This document shows, in pieces, positions 33,339 to 44,709 of a stretch of 64,000 nucleotides of DNA (position 1 is the stretch's first letter; every line of letters begins with the position of its first letter). The notes beneath the pieces were generated by a model, which was not told the DNA's origin, did not search any database, and was given only the letters and a program-made list of their open reading frames with translations. Made by a program: the position numbers and the translations under genes. This DNA comes from Brachionus rotundiformis (lineage: Eukaryota > Rotifera > Eurotatoria > Ploima > Brachionidae): contig JAESIW010000090.1 of assembly GCA_016802295.1 (NCBI GenBank), positions 533,501 through 597,500 on the forward strand, in the 5' to 3' direction.

Positions 33339-34280
33339 ATGATGGATAGAATGCCAACATCGAATGGAAAGGATCGTTCCAATTACACAACGTCCACCAA
33401 TTTTTCCGTAGTCAAACGCATCAGCGATCCGGGAGTGAGACAGAAATCTGTGATTGTGGCTCAAAAAGACCCGGTCAGGCACCAAGTAAACAGATACTTG
33501 GCAGTCCAGGACTCGCCACGAATGCCTCTTGACTCCTCTTATGTTTTCATACCTGATCAGCGCCTCAGAGAGATAGTTCAGAAATTAGTCATATCTGAAC
33601 AAGACCGGATTGCCAATAACATAGACCCTAACTTAATTACCCAAATAAATCACAGAGGCTATTCTTTGTTTTTTAGTCGGACTGGAGTAAACCCTTTTCA
33701 ACAACAGCAGCAGCAGCAGGAGCAGCAGGAGCAACAACAGGTCCAAGATGGTCTTTTTGACCAGACTTTTTCAACTCAAACTAAAACTGAGGACGAATCC
33801 AAGGAAAATAGTCAGAATGGTCAAAAAATTGAGCCCATCGAGATTCCAAGTGAAACTTCGACTGCCAGAAGCAATTTGGCTCCACTGAACCAAGTCAATG
33901 ATCAGGAAAATTCGATCTTTACAGAAAGAGCTCCCACAATGGTCTTTAACCACAGTAGTTCAGTAGGTAATGAAATACCACCCGAGGCCAACCGGGCAAT
34001 TCAGCAAGACCTGGCTAAAAACCCGCTGTATGGAGCCGAACGCTCTTATAAGATAGTTTTAAATAGCAAAATTCCCGGCGAAGAGCCAAGGATTGTCAAA
34101 GTAATTGTTAAGTCCCAAAATTATCAAAAATTACCACAAATTCAGCACAAATATATCATTCAGCAAAAGCCTCAATATGTTCAGTATATTGAAGGTGACC
34201 AAGTGTCTTCAAATGAACCAATAGTTACCTTAAATCGCAGAAGTTCCAATAATGCTGGAAATAAAAATAATTTTAAATAA
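33339..34280 (+). CDS. Glutamine-rich protein of unknown function
   Basis: Single-exon frame of 313 residues that I do not recognise. The base composition and codon use are clearly coding compared with the flanks. Residues about 1-60 are basic and Ser/Thr-rich. About 60-115 may fold (SYVFIPDQRLREIVQKLVI; QDRIANNIDPNLITQI). About 118-138 is a Gln/Glu tract encoded by CAG/CAA/GAG codons (QQQQQQQEQQEQQQ). The rest is polar, with one hydrophobic/basic patch (YKIVLNSKIPGEEPRIVKVI). No signal peptide or membrane segment. Two Met codons open the frame; Met1 or Met2 could start. AATAAA overlaps the stop region. It could be a nuclear or RNA-binding protein, but nothing proves it. Confidence 0.65.
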   Translation: MMDRMPTSNGKDRSNYTTSTNFSVVKRISDPGVRQKSVIVAQKDPVRHQVNRYLAVQDSPRMPLDSSYVFIPDQRLREIVQKLVISEQDRIANNIDPNLITQINHRGYSLFFSRTGVNPFQQQQQQQEQQEQQQVQDGLFDQTFSTQTKTEDESKENSQNGQKIEPIEIPSETSTARSNLAPLNQVNDQENSIFTERAPTMVFNHSSSVGNEIPPEANRAIQQDLAKNPLYGAERSYKIVLNSKIPGEEPRIVKVIVKSQNYQKLPQIQHKYIIQQKPQYVQYIEGDQVSSNEPIVTLNRRSSNNAGNKNNFK

Positions 34281-34921
34281 AGCCGTATAATATTTTTGTT
34301 TATAGTCTTAAATGTTTTTTTTTTCTTTTTTATTTTTCAGATTTTCTATAGGTGAATATGAGTAATTGAGCCAAAATTAAATACTTTTTCTGGAAAAAAT
34401 CTTTTTTTGGCTTTAATAGTTATAATAAAGTGTTTGGGAGTTAATTTAACATTTATTTTCTTAATTTTTTAATTAATCAACAAAAAAAGGTGTTTGTGAT
34501 TTAGGAAAAACATGAAAGTAAAAAAAAAGAATTTAAATATTAAATTAAAATTATTTGTATAAATTTATCTATTCTATTTTTTTAATGTAAAATATATTTA
34601 TATAAATATAATTAAAAGTTTACTAATAATATTCAAAAAATTTAAAAAACAAAATCCCTTTTACTAATAAAATTAAGTTTTTATTTATCTTTAATAAACT
34701 TTCGAACACATGAAAATTGGCCTAATTTTGCCAATTGAGCTATCTAGGCAAGAATTATATATAATAATGGTTTATTTTTAAGAATAATTTTTGACCTTTA
34801 TTTATACCTATTTTACTAGCAACCGAATATATTTTACTGAAATTTTTTTAGTATCTATGGAAAGCATTTGAGCTTGTTTAAATTATTAATTTAAGAGTTA
34901 AATATTGAAAAATAAAAAAAA
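34281..34921. other. Intergenic AT-rich DNA, no gene seen
   Basis: Spacer between two same-strand genes. No frame, repeat or RNA gene noticed. Confidence 0.4.
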
Positions 34922-35890
34922 ATGGATGAAAGTAATAAAAATGGTAATAGCCAAGTTCCTGATGAAGTTGCTTCAAACCAGAATAAATGGATACAAAAAT
35001 GTAATGGATATTTTGGCTTACTGAGCAGCTATTTGCCATCTATCTTTATTTACCTACTTTCAATTATTTTAACATGTCTTATTATCTCAATGATACTGGT
35101 CACCACAACAAACTCAACTGGTTACAATGAAGACAATCTAAAGAGTCCTGTCAACGAATCTAAATGTACATGCAACTGCTGGGACGGATTCTACCGAGGA
35201 AAATACGCCCGAAAATCAAAAGGAACCGAATACAAATTTGTTTATTTTAACTATAAACACGAAACATTAGTTATCTTTATAATAAGTCTTTTTTACATTG
35301 ACCTTCTGGTCAATTTAATTAGAAAATCTCTCAACCACATATTTGACCAGCTGGTGACCGGAAAATCTAGTCTAAGATGGTGTGTGCTGGTCGTTTTGTC
35401 TATGAATGTATACTCAAATTTTTGGTTCAGTTGGAATTTACTGAATTTTATAAACGATAAAGATAAGAGATTTTTTAAAGAATTGAGTGTGCTAATATTT
35501 CAAGAACTTTTGATTAATTTCTTCTATTTTAAAAGCTTAGATCGGTTTAGTCTTGGTAACAAAAATTACAAGCCTATTACCATGTCAACAATAGCTGCCG
35601 TATTTTGTTTGAACTTGTGCAACTTTTGCCAAAGACTTCCCTTTAGGCTGCAAGAGAACTTTTTTTTTAATATCTACTCGAACTTAGATAATATAAACGA
35701 GTTATTGTTCTTCATAAAGGAAGTTTTCGGTTTTTTGTTTACTTATTTCGCTCTGAAAAAAACCAACAAACCATCATTTTCACATGTATCCAAGAAAGAT
35801 ATGAAAGGAAAGGGCGAATTTTTCTATTTCAGCCTTTGGATTCTTATTTCCGGCATATTATATGGAACTAGATATTCCTTTATTAATTGA
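34922..35890 (+). CDS. Multi-pass membrane protein of unknown function
   Basis: Single-exon frame of 322 residues. About seven hydrophobic segments can be drawn: residues 38-60, 114-133, 152-175, 186-204, 219-237, 259-277 and 299-317. The N-terminal 36 residues are polar, without a signal peptide. Between the first two segments is a probable loop with three clustered cysteines (CTCNCWDGFYRGKY) and possible N-glycosylation sites (NST, NES). Several segments are aromatic rather than purely aliphatic. I do not recognise the family; it lacks obvious GPCR motifs such as DRY or NPxxY, and the topology is only estimated. The Cys/Trp loop motif is the best handle for a search. Confidence 0.65.
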   Translation: MDESNKNGNSQVPDEVASNQNKWIQKCNGYFGLLSSYLPSIFIYLLSIILTCLIISMILVTTTNSTGYNEDNLKSPVNESKCTCNCWDGFYRGKYARKSKGTEYKFVYFNYKHETLVIFIISLFYIDLLVNLIRKSLNHIFDQLVTGKSSLRWCVLVVLSMNVYSNFWFSWNLLNFINDKDKRFFKELSVLIFQELLINFFYFKSLDRFSLGNKNYKPITMSTIAAVFCLNLCNFCQRLPFRLQENFFFNIYSNLDNINELLFFIKEVFGFLFTYFALKKTNKPSFSHVSKKDMKGKGEFFYFSLWILISGILYGTRYSFIN

Positions 35891-36375
35891 AGAATATAAA
35901 ATCAATTTTTCCCTATTTTTCAATTTCCATGACTACAAAAATTTTAAATTTTAAATAAATTCAAAGTAAAATTAAATAATTTATTTTAATTAAATTGTGG
36001 ACTAAAACAAACAGTATTTGTTTGCCAATGACAATGATAAAAAAATTAATTCAAAATTATAAAATTTATTTATTAATTTAAAAAAAAATTAATTAAAAGT
36101 TATTTTAATTTATTTATAATAAATGTTTTAAAAATCGTAAAATTTTAAACTTAATGTCACACTCAATGTTTATCTTATAATAAACCGGCTCATATCCAAC
36201 TATTTCTTTCTTATTTTATTTGAAAATTTATTATTCTATGATCTTTAATCAAATTCTAAATAAAATACCATTTATCATTTGCCACAATAATTAATTATCG
36301 TTCTTATCAGAATGACTATAAAAATCCTGAGCGAATATTTAAGCGATTCTTAAGCCAAACTAATATAAAATAATA
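35891..36375. other. Intergenic AT-rich DNA, no gene seen
   Basis: Spacer, probably containing the promoter of the M1-like gene. Nothing specific recognised. Confidence 0.4.
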
Positions 36376-39300
36376 ATGGCTAATACTGTATCAGTGTCTT
36401 ATCTAGTTGTGTTTTCTTATGGTATTTTTATTCTTGTATCGACTCTTCTTGTGGGTATACTACCACCTCTGGTAAATCGACCCACATGTGAGCCATCCGA
36501 GAAATCTCAAATTACTGACAATTACAGACAAAGAAAACTTGACGTTTGTCCAGAATTGATAGAAGAAGATGTTGGAATAATTCTCCCATGGGACACTGTA
36601 AGACTGCCCAAAAATGTGATACCTATTAGTTACAATATTCAATTGACTATACCTGATCTAAATAGCCAATTCTATGAAGGAAAATCTGAAATTACTGTAT
36701 CACTCACAGATTTATCAGACACTTTCGTGATTCATAAGAAGTTAATGAAAGTTAATGTCACTGACTTGAGGGACTCTGATGACAATCCGATTGAAATTGG
36801 CTGTGCTGGAGATTTTGCCAAACGAGATCTATTTGTTTTTAAAACCAGAGACTACATACAACCTGGTACTTATAAAATAACATATAACTTCGAGGCTTAT
36901 TTGGATAAATATGAAAGTGGATTATTTAGTTTTAATTTTGGTAATGAAAAAACAATGATAATATCTAAATTTGAACCAATTGATGCCAGAAAGGCTTTGT
37001 AAAATTAAATTAAATTTTTTTTTTTAAATACTTTATCTATTTCAATTAAATGTCTAGTCCTTGTTTTGATGAACCTAATTTAAAGTCAACATATTCTCTA
37101 ACTATCGTTCATCCAAATAGGACTGTAGCTTTATCGAATGGAATGGAAAGTTCAGAACCATATGTAAATGGCATGACCAAGACAACTTTTAGTCAAACTC
37201 CCAGGATTTCAAGCCATCTAGTAGCGATTGGTATATTCGATGAAAACGAAATTGTTCCAAGATACTCTCGGTCAAGCACTGGTCGAGAGGTTCGTTTGTG
37301 GGGTCGAAAGGAATTGTTCGATGGAGGCTATGCTGATGACCCGTTGAATATGATTATTTCTCTTTTAAATAAGCTAGAAGAATTATTCCAAGATATAATT
37401 GAAGCGTTGCCAAGACAATTGGATGTAATTGCTAGTCCCTTGTATCCGGTTAGTTTTATCTGACTTTATTAGCTTATTAAATATTTGACATAATAATTAA
37501 TTAAAGTAAGAATGTTAGAATTTAATCATTAGCAGTTTTATATGTTGTAATTAAGTTTGATTTTACAAATAATAATAAAATTTTCATTAAGTTTAAAAAA
37601 ATTAAATTATTATCGTTTTTTTTTATTTAATTAATTGGATTAATTATTAAAGACTATTTAATTTTCAACAATTTCTATTTTTAAAATTAAAAATTTATTT
37701 AAAAAAAAATATTATATATCTTTTTACTGTCTTTAAAAATAATTTTTTTGTTAATTTTAGATCGATGCTGCGCCTTCATATGGCATTCCTGTTTTTAAAG
37801 AGAATAAAATTTTATTCAAGCTCAATTCAATAAGTGAATCAGATCGCCAGAAGATAGCACTCTTAATTAGCAAACAATTATCAGAAATTGTAAATAGACA
37901 TTTTTTTGGAATATAAAAATAAAAAAGATTTAAAATTTTGCCTAGTGGTTCGGTGGTTATGTTACTTTCGAATGGTGGAGTGAATTATGGAAACAAGAAG
38001 CTTTGGGAGACTATTTCAAGTATCGAATAGTCGATGAAGTTTATCCAACATGGCAAATAGTAAAATAAAATAAATCTATCTAATTAAATAATATTATTTA
38101 AAAAGTATAATCAATTTGTGACCGAGGAGCTAGTCCAGGTATTGGTAGACGATGCATACCCTTCGTCACATCCTGTAATTAAAGACATCGACTCACCATA
38201 TGAAATAGAGGAATATTTTGACAGTGTGGAGAGGTCCAAGGCAGCAGCGATATTCCGAATGATTGAAGAAGAGACTTCTAGAGATAGATTTTTAACTGCA
38301 ATTGTTACCTATTTGGAAGCAAATGCATGGGGAACTGGGAATTCACAGTTGTTTTTCTCTCAATTGGGAAAAATAGTATTTTTTTTTTAAACAAATTATA
38401 TCTTTGGATAATCAAAATTACGAAAGGGTCCATGGCTGGCTACAGATTTTGCTGATAGATGGTTAAGGCAGCCTAACTATCCAGTATTGGACATTTCAAT
38501 TCTAGCTTCACCAAATCAGACTTTTTTTTTGGACATTCAACAATCAAGATTTATAAACACTGATGATTCGGTATTTGGTGGCGAATCTATTTATCCATCA
38601 CCATTTAAGTAAATAAATTAGACCAATACAAAAAGTGAATGCATATTTTTTAATTGTTTTTCCAAGTTGGACTTGGTACATACCTTTAAATTGTATTTTT
38701 GTTAATGGATCGACGATTCATGAGCAAAAATTTTACATAGAAGCTCAAAAACGTGAGTTTTAATCTGTGGAAAATTTACCAAAAATAAACTTAAGCTCCA
38801 AAGATTTGGAATTAATTGCTGATGGACAGACTGAATTTGAATTTTTTCACTGTGATGTAAAATTTTCTGGATATTTCTCTCTAAATTATGCTCACATAAA
38901 TTGGCAAGCTATTTCTGATGCATTGTATCAGAGATCTGTCTTTGGTCAAGTTGATAGAGCGAATATAATACACAATTTATTCATGAATGCCTTTACATCT
39001 CGCTTGCCTTATAAGGAACTAACCCAAGCATTAGTCTATTTGATTGAGGAAAGAGAATATTTACCATGGAAAACGGTAAACTTTCATTTAGCTCAAATGG
39101 TATCAGTTTTGGAATACAACGAAGCTTTTTTTGAAGTGGCGGTATGAATTTTCAAGCTAATAAAAGATAACTTTAAAAATATATATAATTAAGAGCTATT
39201 TTGATTATTTTCTAAGAACTATAGAAAATGAGGTAGATTTATGGAAGCCAAGTGGTGACCATGTGGAAGAGTATTATTTATTTGATTAAAATTTAAATCA

Positions 39301-40180
39301 TTCTGTATCTATTAAGCTTTTTTTGTTAATTGTATAAGCTTTATTATAATCTCAAAAGCATAACAAAGGTTTTGGGGTACAGAATTACCAAAAAATTTAC
39401 TAAAATTACCATTAAAGGCTTTACAAAGAAACCATATTACAGACAGCATGTTTATTACAAGATTCGGTTTGTCTTAAGAATTCTAGTCTCTTTTGGGAAA
39501 CTTACCGGCCTTATTTGACTGATCCGACAGTCAATAACAGGTAATTTTTGTCTTAAAAGACAATTTATTTATCAATCTTTTTCTCACAGTCTTCCTTCCT
39601 ATGTAAAAAAGCTAGTATTCAATTACCATATTCAGAATACCTATTTTCCTGAAGATTGGGAGCTTATCTATTCTGAATATAACAAAATAAATGACCTGAG
39701 TGAAAAGGAAAAATTACTCGAAGCACTAACTTACACTCGTTTGCCGTGGTTTTTGGAAATTTATCTGCAAAGATTTGAAGATGATTTGATAAATTTTTTT
39801 GATAAGATAAAATTTTTGAGCAAAAACTCTTTGGGCAGAGAGTACGCATGGAATTATATAAGAGCAAATTTTGATGGTATTGTAGAAGAGTTTGGACTTG
39901 ATGATCCCAGACTTGGTCAAATGGTAATTGATGTTTCGGCTACATTCGAAACGGAATCTTTAAATTATGAAGTAAATTTTATCTTTATAAATTTTAAGGT
40001 AATTAATAAGTTTTAAAGCTTCTCGTTTTTATAACAACTACACCTAATGGTGCCTCGCTTAATGCCAGATATAGGGCTTTGGAAAAAGTATCCATAAATA
40101 TTCTTTGGCTGAGTAAAAAAAGCCAAGAAATCATGGAAGCATTTGGCTCGCCAAGAAAAAGCATATTTATTCAAGATTAA
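36376..40180 (+). CDS. M1 aminopeptidase-like pseudoenzyme, type II membrane protein
   Basis: Twelve exons: 36376-36998, 37058-37448, 37761-37889, 37946-38059, 38106-38375, 38427-38608, 38667-38752, 38804-39141, 39194-39270, 39418-39540, 39590-39971, 40019-40180; 958 residues, the usual aminopeptidase N length. A short cytoplasmic end and one membrane segment (about 8-31) are followed by the M1 fold (FEPIDARKAFPCFDEP across the first junction) and an ERAP1-C-like helical domain. Catalytic residues are gone. GAMEN is DAAPS (340-344), the HEXXH site is KQLSE (376-380), and the transition-state Tyr is Arg462. Only the third zinc ligand, Glu399, remains, at the exact family spacing, next to a conserved WFGGYVTFEWW. 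The frame is intact, so a non-catalytic role, for example as a cell-surface receptor or adhesion protein, is inferred. Inactive M1 relatives are known in other animals (nematode MNP-1). Confidence 0.88.
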
Positions 40181-40377
40181 TCATTAAACTAAATAAATTC
40201 TCACATTTTAAAACATTTAATTAATTTTTTTAACTTAATATGGTATTTTTGTGCAACCAACATGTTTATTTTTCTTGATGAGATTTTTTTTTTAATTTGG
40301 AAAAAGACTACCAATCGAGGCTATCATTTTCAAAGCTTAGCAAAAAATATACAAACAAATTAAAGACTTAATGCATT

Positions 40378-40405
40378 ATTAATTAATTAATTAATTAATT
40401 AATTA
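40378..40405. repeat. (TTAA)n simple repeat
   Basis: About seven tandem ATTA units between the convergent M1-like and YccV-like genes (spacer 40181-40556, otherwise empty). Confidence 0.85.
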
Positions 40406-40556
40406 GTGACTAATTAAAGCTTATACTGTTTTAGTTGATTAAAATAAAATTTAATGATAATTTTTGGAATAATTTTAACCAAATATCAATTAAAAATTTT
40501 AATTTAGAAAAATCAATTTAATTTATTTATAAATAAATTTTAACAATTATCAAAAC

Positions 40557-41615
40557 TCAATCATGAGGATAGACAGTTTGAAGATATTTTTTTTTCAAGT
40601 ATTGTCCACCGTCAAAACTATTAAAAAAAGAATTCAGTACTCGGTGCTTTATTTTCCTATTGCTAACTTTGGCCAAGTCATCTTGGAACACATATACCTT
40701 GTCCGACAGGTACTCGTCTTTTTCGTCCACCAGGAGCAGATAATGAGGCTGGCTCATTATTTTACTTCTCTTTTAAAATAAAATTTTGTTATTAGATATA
40801 AACTTTGGCTTCTTGTACCTCGTCCAGTTCGTAATTTTGCTCAACCCAGTCAAAAGGCGCATTGCACTTTTCGTCCCAGCCCACAATTACCCCATGTATA
40901 TTCAATCTTTTAATATAAACAACTTGACCAACGCGATACAGCACTTTACTCGGCCTTGGTGACCGAGTTACCGAGGACTCTTTGATAAAAAATAAAAATA
41001 AAATCTTATCTAAATTTAATTTTTTAGAATAATAATTGAATAATAAAATTTAAATAGTATGCATATTTATTTAATGATTACAAAAAATAAATAAGTATAT
41101 ACTGTCATAAAGATGGTTAAGTTCGGAATAGGATAAAAATACTTGATAATTAATTAAATAAAAAAAAATAATAAATAATTTTATTATCATTGTTGTGGAT
41201 TCATTATCTCTATTAACTACAAGTTTTTCTGTGAATCTTACCTGCAAAATTGACTAGCTGTTTGCGAAAATTAAGTACCTCCAGAGCGATATCTTCATCA
41301 CTTTCTTTATCAGTATGCTTAGACTTTCTGAAATATACCTTAGGAGCTTTGAACTGACCAGGTCTATCCAACACAAAGCTTAAGTACCATTTTTTCCACG
41401 CTTCCATTTCGAAATAACTTTTTACATTGTGAATCGAACTAGCTAAACTTAAAAAAAATTAATTTTGCCATCTAAGGTGGTCAATTTTGAGCAAATCACT
41501 TTTTAAGTGCAATACTTTGCTCCACATTGTCATTCGACCAGTACTGGGTTATCAAGTACTGGGCAGGCAAAGCCAAGGCTATGAGAACAAATTTTAGGTA
41601 ATCAATCCGATCCAT
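40557..41615 (-). CDS. YccV-like / hemimethylated-DNA-binding domain protein
   Basis: Four exons: 41615-41500, 41438-41242, 40979-40819, 40769-40557; 228 residues. The C-terminal half is a YccV-like domain, as in F-box protein FBXO21, POLDIP2 and bacterial HspQ/YccV: YRVGQVVYIKRLNIHGVIVGWDEKC, then WVEQNYELDE, then QPHYLLLVDEKDEYL and YVFQDDL. The N-terminus starts MDRIDYLKFVLIALALPAQYLI, a hydrophobic stretch that could be a signal anchor or mitochondrial targeting segment. The middle is charged (SKHTDKESDEDIALEVLNF). The third intron could instead use a donor 15 nt later; the chosen one gives a 49-nt intron and a better family match. Domain assignment is solid; cellular role unknown. Lies 182 bp downstream of RCAN on the same strand. 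Confidence 0.78.
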
Positions 41616-41796
41616 CTAAAAAATTCAACTCTAATTATATGCATATTTAGCAAAATACTGAGATTTAAAACCCAGTTTAAAATTAAAAAATAATTAAAAA
41701 TAAATTAAATATTTTATTTTTTATATACTTTATTTGAGAATAATTTAAATAACAAATTTTCTTTAATTATTTTACTTTCTAATTTACAAAAACTTT

Positions 41797-42895
41797 TTAA
41801 AAATCATAAGCAGGTCGCCTAGTGGGTATAAACTTTTTGCTTCCATAACCAATATTGCTTGTTTGGTCATCTATGTCGCCACACGGGTGAACAACTATGC
41901 CCGGAAACGATTCACATGACTTAATTAACTCGCATGGTTCATCTAGTAGAAATTGAAATAGATTAGAAGAATAATTTGGTAAATTTTTTTTCCAAACCTG
42001 GCTTTAGCTTAGATAGAGCAGCAAGGAGATCGTAGTTGACTACTGGCGGATCTTCGTGCGTCTGCTCCCAGCCGATTGGCGGCGATGAAGGTGGTGATAT
42101 CAAAAATGTCTTGTCATTTTTAGGCGGTTCAAGAAAAGGCCGCGAGTTTTTCAGCTTTATTGGCTTTAAAAAAATAATTAATTATCTCTTCTTTTCTTTC
42201 CAATGGATCAAATTATTTACCTTTGTTAAAAAAATTCTCAATTTGTCATGTAAAAAAGTGAAGTCATCAAGCTCAAATCTGGCCAAGATGGCATTCAAAG
42301 GCTCCTCGAACTGAACCAGACACCGCTTGAATATGCGAAAGTAGAAAAACCTGCACCCAGGATCCAATTCAAAGAAAAGCTTCTCAAATTTTGATTTAAT
42401 GTCCAAGTTGGCAAACAGTTCGTTTGGCAACTGTGCCACTATTATGTTCCTTGGCAACTCGTGCTCCTCAATGGACTCACTTATTTTCAAATTGGTGAAT
42501 ATTATCTCCTTAAGCTCACCATTTATTTGATCTATTTGCATGTCTATTTCATGATCTTGTTGGATTATTTGCTCTTGAGAATTGGATTGGAAAACAAAAG
42601 TGGCCAGATCGGACAGATTTTGCTCCTTAAAGGATGCTGATTGGTGCTTTTTGGCCTTTAGGTGCTCAAGCATGGCCTTGTATGTCTTGAGCAAAGTTAC
42701 CAAATTCTCTTTAACCAAGTACTCGGAGTCATTTTCCTCACACTCGACCATTTTTGAGTCGTCAATGATAACATCATCGTCCTGGCTGCTCATTGACTGC
42801 ACCGAGTCTTGATGACTGAGCGTTTCGTGGCTCAAGTTTACGACAGAACCGTTTTCCAATACCAAATTGGCCATTTCTTGGTTCAAATCGTTCAT
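41797..42895 (-). CDS. RCAN: Regulator of calcineurin (calcipressin/RCAN)
   Basis: Three exons: 42895-42221, 42163-41998, 41942-41797; 328 residues. RCAN proteins bind and regulate the phosphatase calcineurin. The RRM-like domain reads NIIVAQLPNELFANLD, FEKLFFELDPGCRFFYFRIFKR, then ARFELDDFTFLHDKLRIFL. The second exon has the signature ISPPSSPPIGW (residues 246-256; ISPPASPPVGW in human), the GSK3/MAPK-phosphorylated FLISPP box. The third exon has a PxIxIT-like calcineurin dock PGIVVH (294-299) and ends IPTRRPAYDF, like human TRRPEY. Unlike vertebrate RCANs it has an N-terminal extension of about 150 acidic, Gln-rich residues with coiled-coil character. Met8 (42874) is an alternative start. 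Confidence 0.9.
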
Positions 42896-44098
42896 CTTTG
42901 TTGCCCTATCATAAAAATACTTCTATTGAATTTCTATGGAATTTATTTATTTTTAATTTTTAATGAAAATTTATCATTTATAGATTTTTTATGAAAATTA
43001 TAAATTATAGTACTCAGTAGTGATTAATATGAGATCAATAATTTCTTAACTTATTTCTTGGTAATATATTCAACAAAAATTAAAGTTACTTGTAACTTGG
43101 TTTTTAATATGGAAAATAATTTAATCTTTTCAAAGATTTAAGGACAGTGTTACCTCAAACTAATTATGATAATTTTTTTTTCATTTAAGCTCATTTTTTG
43201 CGCTCATTTATCCTTTTATTAAAAAAAATTAAACAATTTTTCATTCTCGACATTTATTATAAAATTTATATGTCTGATTGTTCAAAAAAATGTAATTCTT
43301 GTGCAATTAAGTAAACTAATTAATTCAAATTCTATAATAATTGAACAAAGTTAATTAATTTTAAAACAGTGAATGATATTATCTGTTTAATATGCACATA
43401 AGTAACTAAAGTATTGTAAAAAATTTTTATTTATTTATTTTTGTTTTATTTGTCATAAAATAAATACTCATAAAAGGCTAGCTGTCATTTATTAAACTTT
43501 TTCTAATTAAATCTAAATTTAGAGTTTAATTTTAATTTATTATATTTAGAAATTATTTTTGAACAGAAAAAGTAAAATTATGAATTTTTAAAATAAATCT
43601 TATAGAAAGTTTAAAAAAAAGTCACAGAAAAATAAACAAGCAAAAAACATTAAAGACATAAGATAAAAATTGGTTAAATTAATATGAAAATGGTCAACAA
43701 GATAAAAAAATTATTTTAAATTTTGGTTAAACGAGGATCAATTGTGGATGTGATAGCGGTTTTTTCCAAGCCATTAACATGATGGCAATATAGCGTACAG
43801 ACTTAAAAAGACAAACTTGGTATTCAAAAATTCTTTAACCATGTTGGACATATTCACTGTACTGTTTAATAGAACTATGTCTCTTAGTCTTAAAGTAACC
43901 TAATAACAATAAAAATTTATAAGTAGAGATAATTTTACCAAGAATTAAGACTTTACCTTCTTTGCAACCATTAATAGAACCAGTTATCTACCAAATATAT
44001 ATTTGGTCAACTTGATCTCCAAAGGAGTTTATTTAGAGATAAAATATGCTAACAAAAGAGTCAAAAGTATTTTTTGTGGAATCAATTATTTCTTATTT
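42896..44098. other. Intergenic AT-rich DNA, no gene seen
   Basis: No confident frame. Part of the right side may be the 3' flank of the LINE fragment that follows. Confidence 0.4.
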
Positions 44099-44308
44099 TT
44101 ATCTCAATTTAGATGAATATTTAGCGAAGTCGATAATGGTGCTGGTGAAAAATGATTGACATACGAAATAAGTACACTTATTAAGACAAAAGTTAATTTG
44201 TTCTGCGGCCTTTAGGATTTTGGTTGACATGGGTATTACATCATTATCAGGCAATCTATTCCATTGTGGGACCATTCTGCTTAAAAATAAAACATGTCTG
44301 GTTATCAC
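44099..44308 (-). pseudogene. LINE reverse-transcriptase C-terminal scrap
   Basis: A 69-codon minus-strand frame begins RHVLFLSRMVPQWNRLPDNDV and continues PMSTKILKAAEQINFCLNK. It resembles the last 60 residues of non-LTR reverse-transcriptase ORFs (F--R-V--WN-LP--VV-A-S---FK). Nothing of the catalytic domain is adjacent, so it is a severely 5'-truncated copy. Confidence 0.6.
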
Positions 44309-44607
44309 TTAAAACTAGAATTTATTTTTTTATGGGAATTTAATACCAATCAAATTAGACAATTGAATATAATTAATTTTAGTTTTATTTAATAAAAAAT
44401 CAAATGTAATGATCTCAATTTTAATTAAAATAATTATTAATTTTTTACCAACAACAAAGCAGTATATGATGATTACCACATTTCAAAGCTTTCAAAGTAT
44501 CTAATATTAAATTTCAGAAATTATTTTCTTATTTGATTATTTTTTAAATATAAATTAAAAATCTAGTTTAATTTAAATTTTATTCTATGAAGAGGAAATA
44601 TTTTATA

Positions 44608-44621
44608 GTATCCATGGCAAC
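44608..44621. promoter_or_regulatory. RFX X-box upstream of SPAG8
   Basis: GTATCCATGGCAAC matches every position of the X-box consensus GTHNYYATRRNAAC. It starts 102 bp upstream of the SPAG8 start codon. X-boxes bind RFX factors and drive ciliary genes in animals; SPAG8 is an axonemal protein, so position and target agree. Confidence 0.75.
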
Positions 44622-44709
44622 AAGGCATAGCATGAATTGGTTATAATATATCAAAAAACTTCAACTCTTATATGTTTTAATGCATATATTCTAATTCTAT
44701 TGTTCAACA

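Noticed and set aside
44610..44650. Start codon of SPAG8 within the X-box CCATGG
   Set aside because: No frame continues from that ATG into the SPAG8 exons; the ATG at 44710 fits the family start.
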